Positions 12,809 through 24,800 of a stretch of 64,000 nucleotides of DNA are shown piece by piece. The notes below the pieces were generated by a model, which was not told the DNA's origin, ran no database searches, and saw nothing but the letters and a program-made list of their open reading frames with translations. Origin of the DNA: Otis tarda (Eukaryota > Chordata > Aves > Otidiformes > Otididae); contig CM048552.1 of assembly GCA_026413225.1 (NCBI GenBank), positions 64,247,001 to 64,311,000 on the forward strand, read 5' to 3'. Both the position numbers and the translations under genes were made by a program. Position 1 is the first letter of the stretch. Every line of letters begins with the position of its first letter.

Positions 12809-15800
12809 GTAAGGTTCCATGTAATTTAGAGTTAATCCCTGAGATAGATTGCATGTGTTGGAGAATGTCAAATGCTTCTCGTTTTGTTATGAAATTCAGG
12901 TCATTCGTTAACCTTTTGACATACAGGGTAGGGATTTGTGGCTGTGACACGTTTTTCTGTGTTAAATGGGAAAACAGAAAGCTGGCGGCTTGAAAGTCCC
13001 AGAGTGGGTATTGCAAGGCAGCTTAAACTTTGCTCTGGGAATAGGTTCATGCTTGGCTTAGGGAAAATCAAACAGGAGTGATGAAAGAAAGAGCAGTTAT
13101 CATGTCGCACATTCAGTGTTGTATGTGACAATGCTACGCCGATGCTGTGTGATGTGGAAATCCTCTGACAAAGAACTGAACTAACTCGCTGCTGCAGATA
13201 GACAGCAGACATCTAGCGGTAATTGCTTTCTGTCAGTGATGAACTCAGACCTCATTATAGGAGAGACAGGCCTCGGGTGGAAAATTCATATCTATCAAAC
13301 CCAATGTTGACTTTTTTTAAGGAATACATTTTTGGTATTTTTCTTAAGGTCTTATTATTTGCAGGCAACTTAGACAGCAGTTAATATGACCTGTGAGTCT
13401 AACAGAATTCATATTCCCATTAAAAAAAAAGGTGTCTCTAACCATCGTGGCTGTATGGAAATATGAGGAAATGTGAACATAAATATACAAGAACTAGAAG
13501 GAAAATAATTTAATGTGAGGTTACTTAAAGTTACTTGTGATGTTTTGGAGGCCTAACTAATTATTTTTGTGAACCCTTGGGTTTGATAACATTGCTGGTT
13601 TTTGTCATCAGACTTGAGTTTAAGGATTTAAATTAAATCATGATCCTTACTTTTGTCCCTGAGCAACAAACACCTGTATTATCAGCATTTTGAGTACACT
13701 TCCTCATGTAGCTTTTTCTTTGCCTTTGGACTCTTTCGGAGTCAAAGATGCTGACTTCTCTCTGCAGAACTGTGACGAAGATGCCAGACCTTTTGCTTTT
13801 GAAGCAATTGTTTTGTGAATGTCTTCCTTATTCACGCTTTCAGGTGACTGTTAGTGAAGTGACTGTTAGTGAAGTTTAGGGAACACCTCTGCAGGCTCTG
13901 GGTACTGACTACTTGTCTTGTTTGGGTTTGGTTCCTTGTCTTCATCCAGAGAAAAAGGCAAAGAAGTCTGACTGTGGAGAATGGCAGTGGAGTGTCTGTG
14001 TGCCCACCAGTGGTGACTGTGGCCTGGGGACACGTGAGGGCACGCGCACTGGAGCTGAGTGCAAACAAACCACCAAGACTCAGAAGTGTAAGATTCCCTG
14101 CAACTGGAAGAAGCAATTTGGAGGTAAGCATCACTCTCTCAAGGTTTGGTTTGCTTTACTTTCTGCTTAAGTATGGAGCAGGAAGCCTGTATTTTCTGCT
14201 TAGCTCTGCAAATGTCTTGATGAAGGGGCTCCTCCTGTATTTTGAGTTCATCGGATCTAGAACATGTAAAGCACCAAAAGGCAGCTTCTTCAGAGCAAAG
14301 CAGCTCCTCTGAAGAGAGTCCATATAACCCACGTATTGTAAGTGCAGTCTTCCAGCAGTGTGCTGAAATCTGCTCTCCTGTGGTGTACAACCCTGTTTAA
14401 GGCAGCAACGAAGTGTTGTGTCTTCACTCACAGCTGTGAATCTCTGTGATGGATACCACAGGCTTTACGTGACCTTGTGATGTGTGATTTGCAGCATGGA
14501 GTGTGGGTGGCTACCAGTGTGCACAGTTGAAGGAGTGAATGAAGACGAGCATATTTAATCTATATTCTTTGGTTCAGAAGGTTCATATTTAACCGTTCAG
14601 AAAGATATGTCAGATCTGTCCTGGACATGATGTCTGTCCAGAACTCAGATTTGATTACTCTTGCAAACGTGGCTTTTTTTTTCTAGTAAACGTGGCTTTT
14701 TTTTTCTAGCAAGGCAATCAGTGCAGCAGTTTCAGACTTGACAAGTTCATGGTTGTACATATGTTCTTGGAACTATTCAAGCCTTACTTGGTGACCTTTG
14801 GCATCACACAAATGGAGGAACACCTATATATGATGTGAATGAAATTTCCCACTGCTGTTGTTTCTTTCTTTGTTTATTGTGTCTCTTAGTAGTTGAATGT
14901 ATTTTCCTTTATATGACAATAATGCAATATCCATGCAAAAGCAAGAGGATTTAAACTATTTTGGGGAGGAGTCTGCAATTATCACTGCAAATCATCTTTA
15001 AATATTTCTTGGGATTCCTTTCTTCAGTTGCATGATCCTTTTGTCTACAAGCACTGACTGTGATATCCTATTAGAACCATAACATTTTTATTTTCACACT
15101 CAGTCATTCTGTTTTTAAAATTGCCATTTATTTACTCATTGCAGCGGAGTGCAAATACCAGTTCCAGGCCTGGGGAGAATGTGACTTGAACACTGCCTTG
15201 AAGACTCGAACCGGGAACTTAAAGAGAGCCCTTCATAATGCTGATTGCCAGAAGACTGTCACAATCTCAAAGCCCTGTGGGAAGCTTACCAAACCCAAAC
15301 CTCAAGGTAAATTCTGTTTACTGAAGGCTGCACACTAGTTCATTTCAATCGCTGGATTTGTGATGCCCCGCCGGCTTCAGTAGGAACTCAGTAGTACAGG
15401 AGATTGCACTCTCATGGCCTTTCCTCAGTTCTGCACTGCTCCTCTCTCTCAGTGGTCAGGCAGACAATATTCCAGAGTTGTGTAGTCGAGGCAGTCTCAC
15501 GCAGAAGAGGTGAGCTGAAGATTAGAGCTCCAATTCTAACCTTAGACCACCTGTACTGCTACCAGTTTCCTGATGCTCACTAGACCTCCAGGGTACAGAT
15601 GCTTTTCATAACTCACCTGTTGATGGAAACAGAACAATAATAGCTTGCAAAAATGTCCCTTGATAAAGACACCTTATATATAGGTTTTGTTTGGTGTCAA
15701 ATAATGACTAGTTGGAAAAGGGACTGCTTTCCTTCTGGACAGGTAGTATTGAAGGGATATTATGCTCACTGCATGCTGAAAAGAGAATATGTAGATGTTC

Positions 15801-18800
15801 TGCACCCTTGGAGTTGTATATTCTTTACTAAGAGAGAGCAGAAAGGAGAGTACGGAATGTATATGTCTTTTTTAAACACAAGTGACAGTGTAATTCCTAG
15901 TACACAGAAAGACATATGCCCTGTGTTTGTCTTTCCAGGTGTCCCTTAGACAAACTTATTTTCTTTCTAATCATTAAAGCCTCTTAATGTACTCTTTTGT
16001 TGGAGTAGCAGGTGTTATGTGTGTAGGGTGATTTATAGTGGGAGCTAAAACTGTGAGATCTTGTTTGAGATACAGAAGTAATGTGTTTTTAAGTGGATTA
16101 TGCAAGCTATGCTACTCTGGCATTTGTTTGCTTAACACCAGCTAGGTTTAACACATTCCAGGCTCTGAATACTTGGATAATTATAAATATAAATATGATT
16201 AGGAGTGACAGGTGCAACTGGGACAAGCAATTTTCAAATGGTGGATGGTGGTGCACCACTGGTCTGAGGGGTACCTGCAGGTGGCCTGCTCTGCTCGTGC
16301 AACTAGAGACACATTTGATGGGGTTGCAGACGCTTTCTGTGTGTGTGAATGCATCCATCTGGTTTGCAGTCAGTACAGTTGTAACTGGTCTTCCTCGCGC
16401 ACCAGCCGTGGAGTTACCAGATAAGCACTAAGCCTAGAACCTGTGTGGATCATGACAAGCTGTGAGGTAGAAAGGATGCCACCAGATTTTGAGATACCAG
16501 CTGACTTGGTTGAGTGGGCAGCAATAAACATCTTCATTTGGGGCTGTAAGTGACTGAGTGGGAATCCAAGAAGGGCTTTGAGCTGTGTGATTTTATTGTT
16601 TGTCAGTTTGAGGGGGAAAGGACATTTTTTGGGTTTTGAGTTTTGTTTTTTTTTAGTAAGTTTCCATGCCTAAGTGGCATTTGGGAGTTTATTGAATGAA
16701 GCTTCCTATTGTGCTGCCAGAAGACCCCTGCCGCTCTAGTCACTAGTAGCCCTCTGCCTTGTTCTGCTCCCGCTGAGCCAGTATCTTCTATCAGTGCCTG
16801 TTAGGAAAGGGGAGAGGGAGACAAAGCAGAGCTTTGATGCAGCATTGTTTTATGAGAGGAGTGCTGTTGAGTGTTACAGGGGCATTTTCAAGTTGTGGTT
16901 TTAAAACTTGTGAAATTGCTGGATTGGACTTAACTATTCTAGATATGAGTGAATTATAGCTGAGACTGAAACTCAGATCGGGACTGACTGCAGCAAATGT
17001 AGTTATGTGGTCTGACTTAATTAAGAAACCTGACTTCATTTAATTTGAAGGAATGCAGAAGAAGAAATAGGTACAAACGTAGGTTTATGATAATAATAAC
17101 TGTGGGCAGAAATTCTGCTCTACGGATTTGTGTTACAAGTCTCATGATGTCTTCCTGTATGCCACCTGCTCGTTCATCTGCTGTTGGCATTGTTAGGAGC
17201 AGCATGCATGGAAGTCGCCACTTGCAGCCTGCTTGGGTCCTGAGCTAAAGAGAAGAAATTGCAGATCTGTGGTTATAACTACATAGGAGATACACCGGAC
17301 AGTGTGTTGGCAGCAGTAGGAAGAAGTAGAGTAAGAAATCAGGTCAAGCAGATTAATACTGTGTTCAATGTTGTGCCCTACTGAACTTTATTTCTGAGCT
17401 TAAAATCTGAGTGCTGACATGTTAGCTGGAATGAGAGTATTTCTGTTTTCTTTGTGAGATGAAGGAAATTACAAATTGGATTACGTCCAGAGCTCCTCTG
17501 GAGTGAGTCCAGGGGAGGGCCACAAAGATGATCAGAGGGCTGGAGCACCTCTCCTATGAGGACAGGCTGAGAGAGTTGGGGCTGTTCAGCCTGGAGAAGA
17601 GAAGGCTCCGGGGAGATCTTATTGCAGCCTTTCAGTACTTAAAGGGAGCTTGTAAGAAAGAGGGGGAAAAACTTTTTAACTGGGTCTGTTGTGTTAGGAC
17701 AAGGGGTAATGATTTTAAACTAGATGAGGTAGATTTAGACTGGATATAAGGAAGAAATTTTTTACAATGAGGGTGGTGGAACACTGGAACAGGTTGCCCA
17801 GAGAGGTGGTGGATGCCCCATCCCTGGAAACATTCAAGGCCGGGTTGGATGGGGCTCTGAGCAACCTGATCTGGTTGAAGATGTCCCTGCTCCTTGCAGG
17901 GGGATTGGACTAGATGACCTTTAGAGGTCCCTTCCAACCCAAACTATCCTATGATTCAAAGTCCCCACCCACGTCTAGAAAAAAGAAAAATTAAATTGTA
18001 TTCAATATGTAGTTAGAATAGGACCCAATTTAATTATTTGGAGATCAGAAGTAAGATCTAGATGATTTCTGTGAGCACTTGGAGTGGACTGCAGGTAGAT
18101 ATTAGCCTCCCTTCTCACCCATGGCTTCACATCAGTGGCTCAAGACTACAAGAGAGAAGGCATACGATATATTATTTGGGAGCAGTAATTTTTTTTTTCT
18201 GAGGCAGTGTTATGTAAGGTCTATATTGATATGCAGCTAGACCTGTAAATGCTGATCAAGTGCTGTATGTTCCTACTGTGATTGCCTGGAGTAGCAGGGC
18301 AGTGACTCTCTGACATTTAGGAGCTCTGGCAGCAGAATAGTGAGGGGTTTATTGATTACAGGACTCTGTTCTACCGCTAAACTGTTGCCTTTCTGACTGG
18401 TGTATGCTTCCAGAGCTGCATCACTGAATACATATCTGACAGCAATAGGCTGGGAGTACCAAAAGCTGATGTGAACTGTATATTCAGAAAAAGGGTTCTT
18501 TCTATGGTTTTCCTGACTAACCCCCTTTCCTGTGCCCTGAAATTTTCCTTCTATTAGATCATGTTTGTAACCTCTCCATTACATCACTTTTCCTTTTGAC
18601 TTCATATTGTAAATGGAGTGAGTAAAAGCCCCTATTTAGCTTCTCCAATCAATTGTAGTTTTATATATCTTCTGTTACTTTTTGTCACTTGCCATGTTTT
18701 AAAGCTAAAACCTCTGACTTAAGTATTTTGTTGTATAACAATTTATCCACTATAAGAATACTCTCTACTGGACTTACCTAAATTCCTTCTATTATTGCAA

Positions 18801-21800
18801 AATCATTTTTGAGATGAAGAGACTGGACTGTACACAGTGTTCCAAGCACGTCCTCTACAGATTTTTGTTGAAAAAGAAAATCACATTGTAATACTTCCTT
18901 TATTGTTCATTACACCCACTAAATAACTTAAATATGTTTTTCTTCTGATCGCTGCTTGCATGTAGAGTAGATATCTTTCTCTGAGATCTTCACAATTCTC
19001 CCTAACTCTTGTATTTTTTTAAAAAGTTAATTAATGCAGTTAGTTGAGAACTCAAGATGGTGTGTGAGTAAGGCAGACTATTTTGTCAGGCTTGCCCTGT
19101 GAAGTATTGCATATCAGATTTCACCTGACATATTTCCTCAGTGTGCTTTGGTGTCTGAAGTTCCACCTCACCTTCTCTTTTCTCTGAGAAAAATGCAAAT
19201 AAATGGATGTTATCGATAACTGTTGCTCTCCTGTTGCTTATCCACCTTTCCAGCTCTTGAACATGCAGCAACTTTGCTGGTAGAGTGAATCTTGTGTCCC
19301 TCTCCTGTCACTTCACTTTTTCAAGGATGACTGCTGTTTCATAGGAGTTTGATCTATGCTTAACAGAAAGCAAAATTATACCTGCAGAAAAATCCCAAGG
19401 GTTATAATTTTGCAGATTTCCTCATAAAAGTATATTTGGTTTTCCAGGAACTTCTATGAGCTGTGGCAAAACTTTTGCTAATTGAGCCACGAGATACTCA
19501 TTAACCTTGGGAATCAGTGCCTGTCTCATAAACTGGTGATCTAAGTGTTCTTATGGATTTGTTTTATCATTAGTCAGCATTCGTGGAAAAGCCTTACAAT
19601 CTTTTTGAAGCGCTTTCATTATTTTGGAAACTAAAAAAAAAAAAGAGCAACTGTTCTGTTTTAATATTTTTTCTTCTGAGCATCTGACTCTAAGTATGGA
19701 TTGTAGTCTGCTGCACCTGGACATTTTGGAGCTCACTGCTTGCAAGAGAATTACTAGAGGAACTCTTCTGTATATCAGATTTAAGGGGGAGAGCAGATGA
19801 TGAATCAGGAATTTGAATTTTATCTGGATTTCTGATGAGTTCTTTTCTCTGTAGCTTTGCTGAGGTATTCTCAGATTGGGAGACAATAGCTTGGTCCTGG
19901 ACTGCTGTGCTGAAGTGTAGTTAACACAGGATGAAAACTGTCATCCAATCTTGAATATAGTACATTTGGACAGAGAGATTGTCAGCAACATGACAATGAT
20001 ATCCCAGACACCATGGGTTGTGTATTTAGTACACAAATGAGGTCATGAGAAAGCCTGTCACAAAAGCAGGAAAGGATGAAAGGATAATTTTTATCACAAA
20101 ATCCCAGCAGAGGCAGCCACCTCTCCTCTAGCATGCACAATTGCATATTCTAATCAGTGTCTGCAAGGCCGGGGGTGTTCAAGGTCTCCCTAAACTGTCT
20201 TGACAGATGTGAAAGACTCAGGCACTTCTGTCGAGTGGCTGCTCTAATGGGCCAAGTTGCACTGAAGAGCAGAAAACGCTTCCGACATACTCCATCTGGT
20301 CTACTTCACAGCCACCTCAACTTGATTGATGGTTGTTCGGGTTCCAGCCATCTAGAAAGTAAAAGAATGGGCTATTGTCAGGATTCAGAAAACATTTTGC
20401 TTTAACTGCTGAAAGAGGAGAAATTTATTTATATTGAGCTGGGTTGCCTGATAGGCTTTATCTCTTTTTTTCACTCTTTCTATCACTCTCATTCTTCCTC
20501 TCTCTCACCCCATAACTCTTGTACTTTTAGCTGTTTACTCTTCTGATTAAGATAAAATTAAATAGAATAAGCAGTCTGCCTACTCTTTCTGCAATGTACC
20601 CTTCACTTTTTGAATTGTGCTGCTTTCTGATAACTTCTTCATTCTGTGTTTAGTTCTTTTTAATAAATCTCCCTTCCCAACTTTTTATCAATTTACATAT
20701 CTGATCTATGAGTTACTTTATCTTTGCTCATCTCAGTCCTTGCCACAATTCCAGCTAAGGATGGCAAACATGAATACTGCTTACACCACTGTTGACTTTA
20801 ATAATTAAGGTGGCATCCAAAGATGACATCTTCCAATACGCTGTGTTTGGAAAGTTTTCTCACATGAAGGCAAGATCTGCCTGAGTTGTTAATGGGTATA
20901 GTCTCTTTCCTGTTTTGCAAATCAAGTGTAGCATTTGAGGGTCTAGCAAGGTGTCAGTGCAGTTCCTTGTGTTTGCCATGATGTGCATGCTACTGCAGTG
21001 GAAGAAAGACTATGCTCTGTGTGTTTGTAATAATTTCATATAGTTTGAAGAGCTTTACTTGAGAGTTTAGTGCAATATAAATAATCTGCACTACATTGTT
21101 TCTTTTATCTACCAGTCTTCCCAGGTAGCAATTAGCTAATCCTCCTATCACTCCTTGGAGCTGAGAAAGTACAATTTAAAGAAAAGTAATAATTCAAAAC
21201 TGGAAAGGCTAAATGACTTTCCAGGTTGACACAGTACGAGTGGCAGGTTTAGGCACTCAGCTAGGAGTTGTTGCTTCTTGGCTCTGTGCTCTAACTCATT
21301 GCTGCTGCTCCCCTTTTTCCTGCTCTGTGATTACAATTATCAGAATGTGATGATTTACTTCAAGGTGAGTGTATGAACTGCAGTCTTTAACTAGGGTCTT
21401 TGGTTTTGACATTAGTAATCTTAGTGGACTTAAGACAGAGTTTGACACTGATTTACCTTGTGCCTTCTTAGGGAGCTTGATGTCAAAACATAGAGCTGGA
21501 CTTTTATTAATGAGCAGGTATATCCCTGTCCTTCCTTTGGTTCCAGGAGCAGAAAACAACGTGGTTTTCAAGCACTGCAGTGGCAGCTTTGAGTTCTACC
21601 TGCAGAGAGGACATCTTCCTCGCAGTGCTTTGCCAGGACAGACTGACTGTGCTTTGGCAGGGTGACTCGGCTATGGGCTGTTTGCAAGGAGCTGACAGTG
21701 ATGTCTGAATGAGTTGCTCACCTGATAAGCAGCTATTCCTTGCTCAGGCAGACTTTGTGCTGCTCTGACGAAAAGGATGACCTGTGGCCCACTCGATTTT

Positions 21801-24800
21801 GCATGTTGGACAGTCTACTTTTTCTGGGGTGCCCACCCTCAACTTTGCCTTTGTGCAGCAACAAAACATCTGCTTCTAAAGAGTAGCTGGAAGGGACATG
21901 GGGGGAAAAGAAATTACTTGTTAGGACTGTGATTTTGTTTTGTTAGAAAGATGCTGGTGTCTGCTGTTTTGGCATCACAGTCGTGCTGTATCTTCCTCTG
22001 TAGGTTTCAGAATTCCCCATCTTTAATGTAACTCATTAGTCATGCAGGCATGCAGCTAGCGTAATAATTAGTATTACAGGAGGCAGAATAATAGGATCTG
22101 CCCAAACTAATTAGATATAAAAATGAGGGCTTTTCTCATATTAGGAAACAGCTGTGATAGTTAAACAAAAACCTGAAAGGCAAAACCGGGAGGTTTTTCT
22201 CTTGCTCTGAAGAGTGAGGTAGGTTTATTTGAGAATAGCCTCTGGCACTAACTGGGAGCCTGCAGTGAAATACAGTGATCTGAGCTCTGCGGGGCAGACA
22301 CTGGCAGTGGATGCCCAGTGGGAACAGCATAGCTGGCTGTTATTGTTGTTGCTATCATCATGATTATTTGTATTGCATGAGTGCCCAGAGGCCCCAGCTG
22401 AAAAAGGGTGCCATTGTACTAAGCACTGCATAAACATTGTGAGAGGCAGTTTTGCCATGAATAATTTATGCCTTATGGAGCTGGGAAATGTGAAAATCAA
22501 GAGAAGAAACAGTGGTCCAGAGGGGTGCAAATGGGTACTAAACGTTTGGTTGTGTTTCCCCGTGCCTTTTGCCAGTCTGAGGACAAGGCTTCTTATTTCA
22601 AGATGAAGTAAAACTCACTGGAAACTTCAGGCTCTGAGACACCTCTCTGTGATTTGCCTCATGCTGCTTTAACATGAGGAAATAAGATTGTTCTCAATTT
22701 AAGTGGGAACAAGAGTAAGCCATATAAGAAGAATAAACACAATGATGGTTACAGGGTGGACCAGCCTCAAGCTGCTAGTAAGCCGCCAGTGCAGCCTATA
22801 ACTAATAAAGTTTGTGTGTTGTCTTTTAAATGTGTTTTTTTCTGCTTCCATTTCCTTATGTTTCTTGGAGGCTTTGCACTGTATTCTTCCTGGAGACTGC
22901 TTTTGTGCCTTTGAAAACTTATACTGTTTGGATAAATAGTTTAAATGCATTGTCGGATCATAATGTAATATCAATCTGATTGACACAGCCCTGATTCCAG
23001 GGTGCAGGAAATGCTTCTAGGAGAGGGAGAAAGAGAAGCTTTTTGTTTAAAAAAAGAAGTACTTTTCAATTGTTCTGCAGCTTTTACAGGTGCTTTTGAA
23101 AATAAAAGGTTGGGAATTCTCATGGGAAACATAGACCTCCATGTTTTCTCGCCTCCTGGTTTGTATTTCAGATTTTTTTTTTCTGTGCTGCCCCAAAAGA
23201 GGAAAAACTGGATGTGACAAATGTTCTTGTTTAACCCTCTTGTGCCTGCAGAAGTTTCTTTTAGGGTTTAATCAGACCTTTGTGGGTGAAAGTTTAAATA
23301 GCCTTCTGCGTGCCAATTCTCTTACATGCTCATTGTCTCACTTTCCTGGCTTGCAAGAGCAGTCCAGCCTCCTTGGCATTTGTAAGTGCCCTTGAGCCAT
23401 GAAAATGCCTGAAGCTGTGGGACTTGCTGTGATAAAAGATATGCCATCAGCAAATGTTTACACTCATTACTGTTCCCAGCAGTGAAACAGAGAGAAAGCT
23501 GTGTTCCTTCCTTTCTGTCCTTTCCTTTTCTACTTCTTCACTTCCTTTCTTTTCAGCGTTTTTCCCCCTTCTTTATCCCTCCATCTCATTTTGCATGTCA
23601 CTATCTCTCTATCTTTTCTTCTGTCTGTGCTTACTGTGAAAGTTTTGCAGGCAACTTTTCAGAGTGTGGAGCACGGATCAAAGCAAAGCCTGTGTCCTTT
23701 GCCCTGAGTGTAGATCCTGTCTAGGGCAGATGCAGAAAGCACAACCGAGAAATGCATGTACCTGGTTTTCCAAAATCAACTGAATAAAATGGGATCTCCA
23801 TTCAAAGTAAATCACAAATAACCTTCTGCCAAATAGCTGTTTACTGGTCTCAGTTTGACATATAAACTGCCTCCATGTGTGATCTTTTTGCTTCTGCGTG
23901 GATACAGGTAAATGCCAGCCTCCAAATGGATTGTTAATACTTTTTGTTTTCAGCTGTCTCCTGCAGACATGTGAACACAGAGAGTGAACTCTGAACGTGT
24001 CAGTCTGTGCCTGCACCTGTCTCGCTGGCATTAAGAGGGATCTTGTGTACAGCACAGACAGAGGGGTGAAGAGCCAGCTGGGACTGGGTCCCTCTTGTGC
24101 TGAGCACGGAACATGACAAAGAACAGTCAGAAAGTCCATAACCCACAGAAGCAGAAGTACAAATGTACCAGAGGCAGATGGGAAGTGGGCAGTAAACAGA
24201 AGAGCAAAGTGAGTTACTTCTGAAAATCACTTTCCAGTTAGCCAGACCCCTTAGGCAGTTTTCAATTGCAAAACAGGCTTCTCTTGAAAAGTTTGCCCAT
24301 TGCAATCTTCCGAATACTTACTCTTAAGGCTCTAACATCTACATGTGACGCAGACTTAAAGAAAATGAGGTGAAACTTTCCTAATCTTTTTATTTGGACA
24401 AATAGGCCATCTAGGGAAATCAGAAAATGCGTGTGGTGTGTCTGTGTAAGCAATTTTGAAACTTTTGCTCCCAAATTTTTGAATGAAGGAAATCACCAGA
24501 ATTAAACCTTTCTGATGAAAATCCTTGCTTTTAACAAATTACCACTTTAAAAAATCATTCCTGTAATTCCTGATGACTTTTATGTATGGATGTTAAAGTG
24601 AACATTTTTTATGTCTCACATCCAAACATCTAATTCAAGCAATGGCTTCTGACTCTCTAAGATCGTTTCAGAGCTCTGTGGACGGTTTCTTCTTGCAATT
24701 CCAATGAGAAAGTAAATGAGTGAAACTTTTCCCGTGAGTGGCTCTTTGGTCCATTCCTTTGTCAGGTATGTTAGTGTTTGTTACAGGCATAAATCTAGCT

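Noticed and set aside
12567-13016. A 149-codon frame on the minus strand over the first PTN coding exon
   Set aside because: Antisense shadow of the exon and flanking intron, with no family resemblance.
13869-14312. A 147-codon open frame on the plus strand spanning PTN exon 3
   Set aside because: It is in a different frame from PTN and crosses both splice sites; the PTN frame with conserved cysteines explains the exon.
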